From: Thozetella sp. PMI_491
Taxonomy: Eukaryota; Ascomycota; Sordariomycetes; Chaetosphaeriales; Chaetosphaeriaceae
Length of the DNA stretch: 64,000 nt
Direction of reading: 5' to 3'
Assembly: GCA_021432635.1 (NCBI GenBank)
Contig: MU270031.1
Coordinates: 684,118-748,117 of the forward strand
The translations under genes and the position numbers were made by a program. The notes under the pieces are model-generated. The model searched no databases. It worked only from the letters and a program-made list of their open reading frames with translations, and had not been told where the DNA came from. Positions 33,421 to 45,393 of this stretch are shown here, one piece after another. The stretch's first letter is position 1. The number at the start of each line of letters is the position of its first letter.

Positions 33421-35065
33421 GGCGGATAATACGTCTTACACAACGTGTAGATTTTGGTAGGCTGTTAATTACAAAAGATGACTCAAGAAACAGGAGGCCA
33501 TGCTAGGCTGGGCATCCTTTCTCTCCAACAAGAACGGATACGGTCCGGGTGGCGAGTCTCGGAACAGAGCAAATCTACTGTGGGTGAGAGACCTGGGACT
33601 GTAGCTTACACAACCATCGTGGGATAGAAGCCGGAGTGGGAACCACGCGCCGGACGGGGATGGGGGTCCATATCTATACCCTCGACCGAGCTGCCTTAGC
33701 CTAGACCCGGCCATCTCCCTGAGCCATATCCGCCCTCAGGCGTGCTCCACACCGCCGAGAATCGGTGAGAGTGGGAATCCCTCCAGCCGGACTGGCGCCG
33801 AGCGGTCGAGCGCAATCCATGGGGGCCAGAACTAGTACAATCGGCTCTGGGCCCAGAGAAAAAAGCTGCACCTGCAGCGTTGGGTTGGATTCGCCTGAAA
33901 ATTTCTCTAAACTGCACATAGATAAGTCCGACCCCGGGTTATTGCCGCCGTATCGGCGCCGGCTTCGGGTAGCTTCTGTGACGCTGGGACGTCATAGGAC
34001 CCGTAGCAAGCCTCTTTTTTGGACCGGGGGTTGAGGTGATTCCCACCTGCGATTTTGCTAAACCGAGCGCCAGAAAAATTTGCCTGGAGCTCTCGCTCGC
34101 CTTGTTGGCCATCTGGCGTCGACGGTGCCCTCGCAAAACACAGCTTCTACGAAGCCTGCACACACAATCGCACCGCGAGGAGGGGAGCTTGGGATGGGAG
34201 AAAGGGGGCGCCTCCGGAGTCTGGCGACGGCCTAGGCCGGAAACACGCTAGTCAATCGCCCCGGAGGTCACGACCGAGGCGCTAAAGGCTCATGTGATTG
34301 GCCCAGAAGCCCGTCTTCTCCGAAAGCACCCCGGACGTGCTCCCGGATTGCGGCTACCTCAGTATACAATGACTCAGGTATTAGATAGCCGTTGCCGATA
34401 GAGGAGCGGTTCTGTCCCGATATCTCGGCTTCATGCCGGCGAAGAGTGGTTGAAACATGGGTTCCGCCTTCACTCGACTTCCGGGCGGCAGCAGATCCGA
34501 CTCCCTGAGCCCCGGGCCGTTACGAGTCTCACATTTCTCAGCCCTTAACACGTATCCAGCAGTTAGCCTCGACGGGGGGATGAGCCTGGCATTCGGCAGT
34601 AAGCAATGAAAGGCCAGAAAGAATAGGTATATTGGCAAATATAAACTCTGAAGAGCTCTCCCCCTTCCAGTCCTGCGCTATCGCCCCTTCCCCGGTCTCT
34701 ATGGCTCCCTTGCGACCCGTCATCGTGCTCCCATTGCCAAACTGGTTTGCGTGCCCTCTTGTTTCCTCCCAGACCTTCTTCCCATCCTCTTCTTCGCCAA
34801 AGTGGTATCGGTGAAAGACAAAAACCGAGCTTGCCCAAGAATCCCTGGGCTTTTCGCTCTTAAATACGACGATTGCCCACGGCTAGGCTCGTCTTATGAA
34901 TCGAAGTGGGACAAGAGCAGGGAACCTGCTGTCCGAAAAGAACCAAAACGCAAAAGAGAAGAGGCCAAATCGATACCTCATCTCCAACGATAAAGCAGCT
35001 CCCAGTCGCCTAATTTCTTATTTCGTCCCAGGGGTAGTTGCCGCGCACGTATCCATCATTTAATA
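33421..35065. other. Gene-free region upstream of the MFS exporter
   Basis: About 1.6 kb with no frame I can support on either strand. It contains the probable promoter of the exporter. I see no RNA gene. Confidence 0.45.
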
Positions 35066-35200
35066 TCAAATCGATTCTCCCTTCCCTCTTTCTCCCCTTC
35101 GCCGTCGCTTGTCGAGGTGTGTTTCGGTGATGTTGTGGACAAGAACCATAATGAGGAGCAAAAAGGCAAAGAAAGCAAGAAAAGCAACCATAAACTCCAT
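35066..35200 (-). CDS. Possible small single-pass membrane protein (44 residues)
   Basis: From ATG 35200 a 44-codon frame runs to TGA. Residues 1-21 are strongly hydrophobic (MEFMVAFLAFFAFLLLIMVL), then comes a polar turn and a highly basic tail with DKRRRRGERGK. This is the layout of a tail- or signal-anchored small membrane protein with a positive cytosolic end. It lies about 200 bases beyond the stop of the next gene on the same strand, so it may also be chance coding in that gene's 3' region. I do not recognise a family. Confidence 0.3.
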   Translation of the reverse strand: MEFMVAFLAFFAFLLLIMVLVHNITETHLDKRRRRGERGKGESI

Positions 35201-35397
35201 GTTCGCCTGTAAGGCCCGAATGGGTCTCTTTCTCCCCGCCCCTCTCTTCCGCCCCCCGTGTGGCCTGTGTTGGGTGGACGTCTCCACTCCCAGTTCGTGG
35301 GGCTTTATTCTCAATGCAGCCATCAGATGAAACCCCTGAAGGTCAGTCCCAGCCCTGGCAGCCCCCGCAACCCTTCTCGCAACTCAAACCAAGTTGG

Positions 35398-36456
35398 TTA
35401 AACCGGGCTCGTGGGCACGCTTCGGAAGGCACTCAGATCCGTGCTACCCGTTCTCCTCAGCGCCTGCGACATGGTCTCGACGTTAACTTCTCCGCCTCCG
35501 AGGACGCCGGGTGACAGCGGCACGCCATGGGTGCTTGTCGGACTGCCGAGTGGTTTTCGGCTGGGCGACAGCTCTAGCCCCTTGATGCTGCCGGACTTGC
35601 TCGTCGGTGGGCTGGTGCCCATGCCGGCCGACGACACAGGGCTCCGGATCGGACTTGGGCTACGGTTGACGCCCACAGAGGCCAGGCTCGTCAGCCCCGC
35701 CAGATACATGCTGTCCCGGCTGCCGGCGATGCCACCGTGGCCGGCCTGCTCGCTCTGTACGACATCCGCAAAACTAATGAAGCTTAGGCGCCGCACGTCG
35801 GTTGTGTCGAAGCTGCCATAGTTGCTCGCACTGTCTGGGTGGTCCTTCTCCGCGAAAGCGGCGAGCTCGTCGGCCCAGCTAGCCACCAAACCGCTCGACT
35901 CGTTGCCGTAAGGTCCAACACCTGTGACCGTGACGGAAGCTGGCTGGTGGCCGCTGTGCGTCAGAATCTCTACATTGTCCGGGCTAAGATGGTTGTCGGT
36001 GATGGCCTCGCCGGCGGCGTCGAGCACGGGCGGGATGTAGTTCTCGGTCGTGATGTGCGACGGAATTGCGGGCGAGTTGGGCATGTGAACGGCGCTCTCC
36101 TGCACGTCCCGCTCGAAGATCTGGCTGCCGGCGGGGCTGGCAAGGCGTGGCGACGACGAGAGGCCACGGCCCGGCGATGACGGGTGCCGCGGGTATTCCG
36201 TCTGGATCGGTGAGGCGACGGAACGGGTTGGCCGTCTGGTGGGAGACACCTCGGTTGCTAATGAGGCGGCCTTGGGCGCCGTGGGCTCCTCGTTCTTCTT
36301 CTTGCCGAAGCCGAAGAGCCCACGCTTCTTCTTCTTCTCGTCTGCTTCTTCGTGTGCCCGTGGGGTCATGTCGCCCTGCGTTGTTGGCTCGAAGGGCTCG
36401 GCCAGGCGCGGGATCGATTGGCCGCCGGTGGGCGGCTTGGAACTCGCCAAGCTCAT
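35398..36456 (-). CDS. Conserved serine/proline-rich fungal protein of unknown function
   Basis: A single exon from ATG 36456 gives 352 residues. It is low in predicted fold and rich in Ser, Pro and Gly. Ordered-looking islands are a basic KKKKRGLFGFGKKKNEE segment near residue 45, SGLVASWADELAAFAEKD, and VRRLSFISFADVVQSEQ. The last is a motif I recall as conserved across filamentous ascomycetes and it contains a protein kinase A-type RRLS site. The C-terminus has another candidate site, RRTGSTDLSAFRS. The composition suggests a phosphorylated adaptor, but its role is unknown. Longer upstream frames lack a better ATG. Confidence 0.75.
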   Translation of the reverse strand: MSLASSKPPTGGQSIPRLAEPFEPTTQGDMTPRAHEEADEKKKKRGLFGFGKKKNEEPTAPKAASLATEVSPTRRPTRSVASPIQTEYPRHPSSPGRGLSSSPRLASPAGSQIFERDVQESAVHMPNSPAIPSHITTENYIPPVLDAAGEAITDNHLSPDNVEILTHSGHQPASVTVTGVGPYGNESSGLVASWADELAAFAEKDHPDSASNYGSFDTTDVRRLSFISFADVVQSEQAGHGGIAGSRDSMYLAGLTSLASVGVNRSPSPIRSPVSSAGMGTSPPTSKSGSIKGLELSPSRKPLGSPTSTHGVPLSPGVLGGGEVNVETMSQALRRTGSTDLSAFRSVPTSPV

Positions 36457-39400
36457 TGTGGTGGCGATGTGATAGAGGGGTGCACGGCGGCTAGGTGTGT
36501 GTCCGACGCAATGCTGTCTCGATGCAAGTGGAACACCGGGAGGGTGGGTGGTTTTATATGGGTGACGCGAAAAGAAATGACTGGCGGGTCTTCCGTTTGC
36601 AGCGACGGGATTGACGTTGGCTTCTGGAAGACGAGTCAAGGCTCGGAATCGATTGCTGAGGAGACGAGCCGGAGTGTTAACGGGATTGTGTCATTGGGGA
36701 CCAGGCGACAAGATGTGACGGGGGTGGGCAGTGGAAGAACCAGGGTTTATTAATGGCCCCCCCAATCTCGGCTGAGAGCAAGGTAGCGGGCAGTGGGGGA
36801 ATGGGGATTATCGTGAGAGGGAAAGGCGGGCGTGTGACCTCTCGCCAATTCCCGCGATTCGCCGTTCCCGTATAACACGATGGTGCTGTGATGGGGCCGC
36901 AATTACCATCAGGAGATCGACGGCTTACCTGCTTGTGCCTCGCTACTTGTGGCCTCCCGAGGGATAAGATGCAAACCAGGGAGACAAGTAGTAGAGGAAA
37001 AGGGGGACGCGCTCGGCCGGCGGTTTCCAAGATGTTGGAGATATGCAGCCCTCCTGCAAGTCTTTGGGACCAGAATGCGGCGCCGTTGGTTGCCTTGGGG
37101 TCGAGCAAGATTAGAGGGAGGGATTGCCGACAGCAAGCTCTCGCACGTTCTTGCTTCGGCGGCTTCCGAATCGCCCGTCAGCTGTGTCCTGCGGACCTCG
37201 CACCTGGGGATCTGCGTGTATGGATGGTATGCTCTGTTCCTCTCCCTGGGCTCAGGAGATGCGAGAAATCCAAGGGCTAAAAAAGAGCGAAAGGCTGTCA
37301 GCTGCCAGCTCGAGCTTCTTCTCCTCCTTTTTAGTCTTCCGCGCTTGGGGGGGCACGAAAAAGAAGGGGTCTGTCTGACCTGGTCCAAGTGTGGCTGTCG
37401 GGACTTCTCCTTGGCGGGATGCAAATCACAGGGAAGGACGATCCATGCAAATCACAAGCTCCAACTGGCGGAGTGGGATGCTAGTGCCAAAAGAGGGGCC
37501 GCAATTGCCTTTGGATGGTTTGTCACGCTGCCTGCCAACTCTGCCAGGTTGCTGCCGCCCAGGACAAGGGGAAGAGGGGTTGTGGCCTCGTCCAGGTCAC
37601 GGCGGTGACGACAGCGGGTTTTAAAAAGGGATGGCTGGCGCTCTTTTTGCCCCTCTCCCAAGGGACACTCGGCGGCGATCCGGGGCTACGAAGAGGATAC
37701 GTATGTCACCAGCAACAAGAAGCACCGACCAGATATGAGGAAGAGACGCCAGGTCCTTTGTATTGGCCACCATAATATGGCCGCCAGCCAAAGGCAGACA
37801 ACAGCCAAGCTGTGAAACTCCGTTCGTAAATTGAAGGCCCCCGCCTGATCGGGGCTGCCGCCTCCCCAGGCCCTGCCGTAGGGCAGAACAGGGAAGAAAA
37901 AAAAATATACGTCGTGCCACCCGAGGCGACAGCCAGTTGCAGGCTGCCGGTGCTTGCTTGGGTGAATGCGTTGCCGGTGATACCCTTGGTCGGGATTCCT
38001 GGGCCCGCTGGTACATACGAAGCGGTCCCGAACTGCGAACAAACATGGGATGGGCTCTAGCAACGCGCACACACCAACACCTCCTTCCTCCAAGGCTCCC
38101 TCGCTCATGACCGCAGGAATCCTGATCAAGGCATTATTTGCACAGGCTGCTGCTGCGCGCAACTTCTACAGCCTGCTTACTGTCCCCCTCCCCCCTCCTC
38201 CGACACCCCCCTGGATCGACAGCCCAGCTGTTCCCACGGGGCAAGCGAATCAATAGGGAGAGGGAGGGGGATCAGCCCCAATTGCTTGCGGTACCCAAAC
38301 ACGGTAAACGCTCTCCGCCGGCGGCGACGCCATCAAGGGATCTTCAGGACCCCCCTCTTTCTCCTGCCAGTCTCGCCTGCGTTGGAAAAGGCTGGCTCTT
38401 TCGCGCTCCCCTTCCGCTTTCCAACTAGGCTAGCTAAAACATGGATGCCCGAGGGCCGTCCAGGCTACGTCCCGCATGTGGCATGTTGGACCACGAGGGC
38501 GGGTATTGATTGGGCAGAACCCCCAGCCGGCGTGTCGCATAAATCGATGCAATCAAAAAGCCGCCGCTCTGCGTGGTAAGGTTTGGCGCTGAGGCAAAAA
38601 ATAGCAGACAAAAAGCAAGACGAGCCTTGGAACAGTCCCCACCCCTCTGTTCGTAAACCAAACGTCCTTCGAATTGCTGGCGCCCGGGGCAGCAAGGCTA
38701 TTACGAATGTGGGACGTAACGTATTGCACAGCCGCCGAAGGAGCTGGCCTCCCGGCGACGGCGTGCTCGTTGGTGTCGTAAAAGAGGACTGAAAGGAGCA
38801 ATATTTGGGCTGGGCTGAAAGGGCATAGCGTGTCCTCCCCACGGCGCCCACGCTCATGATTTGCCTTTGCCTTAGGCAGGCAGCTAAGCAGCCGATGCAG
38901 GTACCGAGCGAAGAAAGTTTGGTAGACATTGTAAGGATGAAACAAACAAACAGGAGTGGGACTTGAAACGCGAGGGAAGCATTCCCGTTCAATGCATCGG
39001 GGAGGCCGCACCGAACCCAGGCTTAATAGATGGCCGTTAATGCTTCCATATTGGCGACTGATGCCGCTTGCTGGGTATAGCGAGCCGACTGTGTTGTGCC
39101 ATGCGCAGTCGTGTACGTGGGCGAGAAATCCCCTGTGGCTGTCGCGCTACCCACTACCTTCGCGCACTAATTAGCTGGCCTAGACTTGCATGCATAGTGT
39201 GTCGGTGTCATTCTCATGTGAGCCAGGGGAGGGTCTGCCATGCTTACATGCTCCGTATAGCGTGCTCACGAGTTTGTCTAGCCTTGAGAAAGACCAAGCC
39301 GCGATACCCTCTTACATAGTAGTACGGGATCGAAGGGGTCTCGTTGTCAGCCCACCCCCCTTCCCCCCAGCGGTGCATTACACAAACTAGACGCTAACGA

Positions 39401-40049
39401 TGTCACTATCAAGCGATGCCTAGCTCATCCAGGGTGTGATGATGAGACTAGGCCGCGTCGCCCAACAAAGGTTCTCGAGAGATGGAATGAGTCAGGCGCA
39501 TCGGAAGGTGACACATCTGACCGGACACCGTCATGGGCAATTTCCCCTCCTTCCTTTGCCTTCACCCAAGTCTGTTCGCCGAGGGGGCAAGGTCGCGGCA
39601 CCGATGGCTTGCGTCCCGTGTCGCCCCAGTGCAGCGCTCCCGAGTCCACTGCAGCTTCCGAAGCAAGCACCGTCGCACCGACCGGTCGTTCGGGGCCGGG
39701 AAAGTGGGGCGTGCACCGGCCGAGTGCTATTGGTCGAAGCTCAGACCATGCACTAAGCCGAATTGGCTATGCACCACGTGATGGACAGCAAGAAAAGTTC
39801 ATCCCGGCCTTGGAGCTCTCGAGGGCTTCACTCTGGCAGACTCGGACTCGGCGAGCGAGGAGACTGCGCTGAGGCATTGAATGATGAGCAACAGCGATTG
39901 TAGCTCATTTTAGATTCTAGACCGCGCAGATCCTGCGTTTCACCTTCTCTGTCACTCCTTCGACTCCTCTCCCTCCCCTCCTTCGTCGTCCAGCTCCCTT
40001 CTCACTCCAGCCTTTTGCACGCGGTAGCCGACCACAGACTACGCGAGCT
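36457..40049. other. Long intergenic region between divergent genes
   Basis: About 3.6 kb between the Ser-rich gene (-) and mL58 (+). Open frames are many because of GC content, but none has a credible start, splice pattern or recognisable sequence. A pyrimidine-rich tract at about 39945-40015 directly precedes the mL58 ATG and is a probable core promoter. Confidence 0.45.
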
Positions 40050-40781
40050 ATGGAAGCCCAACAGTTCCTAAGGAGACAGGCAGGCTGCTGCCTCGTCTCC
40101 TCCGCTACCAGCAGCCGGCTTCTGGCGTCCTACAAGCCTGCCTTCACTCCTCTCGCCACCCACCGGCACGCCTCGTCGCGCCGGAGATTAAAAAAGGCAC
40201 TCAACATCCCGCCGCACTCGTCCTTCCTAGACACCGTAGGTGGCGGCGCCGAGACCGACACCATCATCATCAACCCGCCCTCGTCTGCACCCTCCGTCTA
40301 CAACACCCCCTTCAAGTTCTTGCCTAAGGAGGACCCGCGCCGACGCGCCAACCTCGCCAGTCTCTTCAGCGCCGCGCGGTCCGCGTCCACGACTATTGCC
40401 TACAATGACCCCAAGCTACATGAATTAACAGGTGCATCCGCCCCCGTCGGTGCCATGGACGGGGAGGCTACGCTGCCGCCCGCGATGAGCAAGACAGGCA
40501 GCGACCTGCCAGCGCCACCGCATCACCTCACGGAGGCGGACGTGGCCGAGATGCGGCGGCTGCGGGCTGAGGATCCGGACACAAACAGCGTCGTGGCGCT
40601 CTCCAGGCGCTTCAAGTGCAGCAGGCTCTTCGTGCTCATGTGCTGCCAGGCCCCGCGTGAGCACCAGGACAAGCACAAGGCGCGGAAAGAGGCCCACATG
40701 GAACGATGGGGACCCCGGAAGGCGAATGCGGTGGCCGAGAGGCGGAGGAGGTTCGACATGCTGTTCCGAGGGGAGTTATAA
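40050..40781 (+). CDS. MRPL20: Mitochondrial large-subunit ribosomal protein mL58 (MRPL20-like)
   Basis: An intronless frame of 243 residues encodes a component of the mitochondrial 54S ribosomal subunit. The first 40 residues are rich in Arg, Ser and Ala with few acids (MEAQQFLRRQAGCCLVSSAT), a likely mitochondrial presequence. Family blocks follow: RRRLKKALNIPPHSSFLD, APSVYNTPFKFLPKEDPRR and, near residue 160, HLTEADVAEMRRLRAEDP. A basic C-terminal region (SRRFKCSRLFVLMCC to RRRRFDMLFRGEL) completes the pattern of fungal mL58. A segment at about residues 120-155 looks like a lineage insertion. The ATG at 40050 follows a CT-rich leader. Confidence 0.88.
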   Translation: MEAQQFLRRQAGCCLVSSATSSRLLASYKPAFTPLATHRHASSRRRLKKALNIPPHSSFLDTVGGGAETDTIIINPPSSAPSVYNTPFKFLPKEDPRRRANLASLFSAARSASTTIAYNDPKLHELTGASAPVGAMDGEATLPPAMSKTGSDLPAPPHHLTEADVAEMRRLRAEDPDTNSVVALSRRFKCSRLFVLMCCQAPREHQDKHKARKEAHMERWGPRKANAVAERRRRFDMLFRGEL

Positions 40782-41413
40782 TCGCCCTCGAATCACGATC
40801 GCCCCCGTCCGGCGGGCGAGGAGCTTATTGACGAGCAGCACGTGAGGGACAAGACAGGAATGATCAAACCACACCACCGGCGAGAATCAGGGCGGCCACT
40901 ATAGGCTTGCCTGTGTACATTGCACTGGGGACGGAGTCCTCGCTGTACGATTTGTCGAGAAGGGGAAGAGGAAAAAAAAGAGAGTGCAGCACGAGCATCT
41001 AGGCGGTAGAGGCGTTGTGAGATACGGCGCCGAATCATAGCGGGAGATTCTCCTGTCCTTGTACCATGCACATATACATACCTATTCACCATGTCTAACT
41101 TGGCCGCGATTTCTCCCCCTGTGCTGACGAGCTTCCTGCTCGCGGAAACTGCTACTGCCTTCGTCCTTGAGAGAGGGCAGCATTCCCCAGTGAGTTCATG
41201 GCAGCACCATCGTACGCGGCGGCTTTGAAACCACACTCGGCTTGTTCATGCCAAATGCTCCCAGCATATCTTCCGTTAGCTATATCCTGAGCTTGCCTCG
41301 TCCATCTTTTTTGTTCTCTTTCCTAGCCCGAGCTATCTGTCCAGACAGCGAGCGTCACCCCTAGTCATTCGTGCCTCTAATTTCGTGGCAATTTCCCCTT
41401 AGAACATCATCCG
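40782..41413. other. Intergenic region between convergent genes
   Basis: This should hold the 3' ends of mL58 (+) and the F-box-like gene (-). I see no gene, RNA or repeat. Confidence 0.5.
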
Positions 41414-43178
41414 TTACGAAGAAGAGCTTGAATCGGAATCCATCCGCACCATCTTCCCTTTCACTGCGCCTTCGCGTTGCTTGGCAGCGTCTTCATCCTT
41501 CTTGCCGGGTATCACACGCCAGCACCAACTACACCAGCTGCGCACCTTCCCCTTTATCTCGCGGCCCATGATCTCGCCGGTAGTCCTCTCGTCCTCGTAC
41601 TCATTCACGCAGGCGCCGACCTTGACCATCTTGAGTCGTTTGGTCTTCACCACGCCGCCGATGCCCTCGATCTCATGTCGCACGTACCCGGGTCCCAGAG
41701 CAGGGCTCGGGGTCCTACGGCTAGCATCTGCCGCGACGGCCCCAGGTGTGCCGACGGGTGTGTGACCATAACCGTTCAGGCTCGCCTGGAGACTAGTGAG
41801 AGAGCTGAAGCTGTGGGCACCCGACGGCTGACTCCACGGATGGGGCATCAGTGGCTGGGGGCTCGCGCTATCGCTCGGTGTGGTGCCGAGAAGGATCCCT
41901 TCGGCTTCCCGCGCGTCTTCAGCGTCGCAATCCGTCTCTTGCTCCTGGTCATGAGCGGCGCAGCACTCGCTGTTGCGGCCACAGATGACGCCGCGATCGC
42001 CATCGCCAATACCAGTACCCACGCCACCGAGAACTTCACCGTACTGGTTACGCCAGTTCCATATGCTGTGCACACGATGGTAAGACCAGGCTGGTCGCTG
42101 AATACAAGGGAAATACAAGGGAAGCGGCGGGTACGACCAACCTTCGATACTCGGAATCTTCGCCTCCGATGGAGCGGCCGCAAGGCTGGCACAGCCAGAC
42201 TCCCTCAGATTGGCAGTTGCATATCAACCTCTGCATCAGATCCGAATCCAGCGGGGTGCACGGCAGCAAGCGCGGTTTAACAAGGCTGCCGATGGGGGCT
42301 TTGGTGCATGCCTTGCACAGGCGGCGGTGCCGGTGGCGAAGGACGAAAGGGGCAGGGGGCTTGATTGCACAGTTCTGCGGGTTCGGTTCTTGTTAGTCGG
42401 GGGTCATGAACCAACGGGACGATGATTGTAGGGATCCCCTTACCCGGCACACGACCGTCCCGCAGCGGCGGCACTCCGACACCAGATCCCGTGCGCATTC
42501 GCCCGACTTGCCATTGTAGCTCGTGCGTGCCCTATCCTCCATGTAGAACCAGTTGCCGGCACGAGCGCGGTATCGCAACGTCTCTTCCGGGTCGATGGGG
42601 AGGTGCTCGTAGCTGCAGTGGAGCGTTGACACGAGCATCATCTTGCGGTACTGCAATAGCCCCTCACGAATCTGGCGGCACGTACGCGACAGGTTATCGA
42701 GCGTGTTCAGGTCCAGGTTGGACGCGATGGACATGGCAATACTGCAGTGAATTAGTGTCTGTCATGGTCTCCTCGGCCCTCCTCCCCCGGGCGTGGCCCA
42801 TGGCGAACGCGGCCCGTTGCGGACGGGGAACAGGGGGCGGGACAGGACGTGGGCTCAAGGGAACACAGAAGGATAGCAGTGCAAATGGTGGTCTGCATAC
42901 GGATAGCATCCCAAGGCCTCCGTCATTCGGTTGTGGTTCAGGTTCTCTCTCTCGGGCGGCGGAGCTGCCTCGTGTGCGCCGTGGTGGTCCGGTTCCGGTG
43001 CCGCCTTATCCAGGTGGCCATCAGGGTCGTGCTCGAGCTTATCATGACGCAGGGTCGACGTTACTCTAACGACCGTCGGAGCGACTTTCTTCAGGAGCTC
43101 GCCATTGCGAGCCCATTCATTGGCAACATCTTGGGGCAGGTCGACGTCGTCGTCGTCGAGCTCAACGAAGACGGCCAT
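41414..43178 (-). CDS. F-box-like, cysteine-rich fungal protein
   Basis: Exons 43178-42901, 42741-42444, 42374-42142 and 42065-41414 join to 486 residues; all four junctions keep frame. The N-terminus is acidic (VELDDDDVDLP). Residues about 95-125 read SIASNLDLNTLDNLSRTCRQ, an F-box-like helix pair. A cysteine-rich middle follows: ECRRCGTVVCRNC, RRLCKAC, CNCQSEGVWLCQPCG, spaced like zinc-binding pairs. The C-terminal half has VLGGVGTGIGDGDRGVICGR, a Ser/Pro linker, the block GPGYVRHEIEGIGGVVK and a final SWCSWCWRVIPGKKD. I recall this layout as a conserved ascomycete family without known function. If the F-box is real the protein would recruit targets to an SCF ubiquitin ligase. The 5' intron (42742-42900) is long for this genome and the least certain join. 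Confidence 0.78.
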
Positions 43179-45393
43179 GGTGAGCCTACGGAAGCGCCGC
43201 CGCGGGGTAGCGAGCGACGGAAGGGTTTCGGCCTAGGCGTAAAGGACAAAAGGACGATGAAGGCACAGGGCGCGCAATTCAGCGGTGGACGCGGACGGGG
43301 AAAGGGGTACAATACAAAAACACGACAAAATGGGCTCGCGGGGGGCGACGATCAAGCCATCGATGCTTGTTGAAGCCAGAAATAGTGCCTGTTGATCACA
43401 GATCCGAGGCCAAGCATAGAGAGTCAACAGTGGGGTCCTCCGTGGCCTGCAAGTCAATGACGGGCGGGATTGTCACTGCACGGTGTGCCCCACCGTCCCA
43501 CCGTCCGGGTGCGACTGCCCTGGTCGAGACTCCCCAGCAGCGCTCCACGAGCTCTCCGTCTTCGGATCGAGACTTGGCGGCCAGGAGGCCAGGTTACAAG
43601 ACTCGCAATTCTCTTTACGTTGATTTTACGTAGCAGCATCGTATTCATCGCCTACCGCGGCGCATCTTTGCGCTTTTCTCCAACATGCTATGTACCCGGG
43701 CCGGTGTACGTTGAGCTTGGCGAGGCAGCTTCGGGCAGGCAAGTGAGGGGCGGAAAGCGACCTCCCAGGGCATGCAACTTGGCCCTTTCAAAAGGACGTC
43801 GGAATAGTCCAATTGCCCGTGCATGGGGCGTTCTCTCAATATTTCCAGCACATCTGCTGTTTCTTCTTTGTATGCTTAGCTTGGTGTGATCGGGCACAGA
43901 GCATCAAAGCATACCGTGCATATTAGTTGGACCTAGGGTCCTCCGCTCAACTGCCCCCAACTTCGCCTCTATACATGGCTTGTCTAGCACAAAACAAAGG
44001 CCGCCCTCTCTTATGAAGTAGGAAACGAAACATCCGAGCCCATCTATGCTAGTCGTCTTAGAATGATCTCCTCCCGAGTCGACATGCATGTCCGGGAGGC
44101 AATATTATAAGCTTTGACTGCTGTCATGGCCCAGGTCCTCGGCTAGTCTGCCGCAGGCCGGCCGAGAAGAAGCATAACACCACCGAGCTATTATAAAACA
44201 GCGATATCAGAGACAAAACAGGAGCCAATGGCACCAGGAATCTGCAGGTTTTCATGCAAGATAAATTGCTTTAAAAGACACAATATCAATAGCTTGGTGT
44301 TTATATCAATTGGCGGCGTTCGGCTGCAGTTCCGAGTCCCACTCAGCCGACCTCCTTCTTGCCTACCTGGCTCTCGGTGCACAGTACGATTAATCCCATA
44401 CATGCTCCGCGCTGACAGAGGGCCATACACATAAAACAGACATTTGATGTTCCTTTGGTATAACGAGAGAAACAATTATGGTTCCAAATGGCTCTTGTGG
44501 CCACGCTCCTCCACTCCTATAACCTCGTGCTCAGTTCACACCTCAGTTGGAGACCTCAATCTCTTCACCAAAGAAGCCAATGGGTGCAGAAGTATCTTTA
44601 TTTAGTATCAATCAGCAAATGAACTCACCACAAGAATTTGACAAATACCTGTCTCACTCCGGTACCGAACTGCCGTCTCCTATGAAGAGAGGATAAATCA
44701 GCTGCTCATGCCGCAGATGGTTCCTCTCAACTTCACATAACGGCTACAAAAGAAGTGGCCAGAAGTTGTGGGTCATAAGGAAGACAGCTTGGCATCATAC
44801 TTAAGCTCTTGCTTGGATTCGGTAAAGTTTTAGCCCCAACGAGGAGTTCGTGAGCCTAATCACCAATCCTCAGAATTGGCACTCGTTACACCTTCTTTCC
44901 CACTGAGCTTATACCTAGCTATATATACTCTACGAAATACAAACTACATGCGGAGTTTCGCAGACTGTAATTTTGCTTTAACGTTTCGAGAGCACCATCC
45001 TCGTTGAAGTTGACCGCGGTGTTGTGGGCCGGTGGCTGAGAACTCTTATTGACGACAACGAAGCATTGGCTGCCTCCTGAGAATTGGAGGTCTGAGCTTG
45101 AGAGGCGTAAAGATTATTTACTTGGTCTACTGTTGCGTACAATCTTTCCTATCATCCAGAGACTCGGTCTCTGCCAAAAAAAACTCTTCTTGAAAGCTTG
45201 TCGTTCGCCTTCATTTGTACCTTCTTTGACATGCTGCCTCCCTCGATATACTTGGTTGCCTCAAGCAATACGCTCGATCCGGCTGCTGGGAACCAACAGT
45301 TCGGCGTGACGGCGTCCGTTCCTCGTCGTTGTTGCCTCCTTTTACAGCAATCAGCTCTCACTTCCAACGCCATCCTGCTCTTCGTCGGGCAAG
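43179..45393. promoter_or_regulatory. Divergent intergenic region, AT-richer than its surroundings
   Basis: About 2.2 kb between two divergent genes. From about 43880 to 45380 the base composition is visibly less GC-rich than elsewhere, with no coding frame I can support. It should include the promoters of the F-box-like gene (-) and the GT2 synthase (+), the latter perhaps with a long 5' leader. Confidence 0.4.

Noticed and set aside
38465-38992. 175-codon minus-strand frame with hydrophobic start
   Set aside because: No ATG at the start of the frame, repeated Cys/Arg-rich random-like composition, nothing recognisable.
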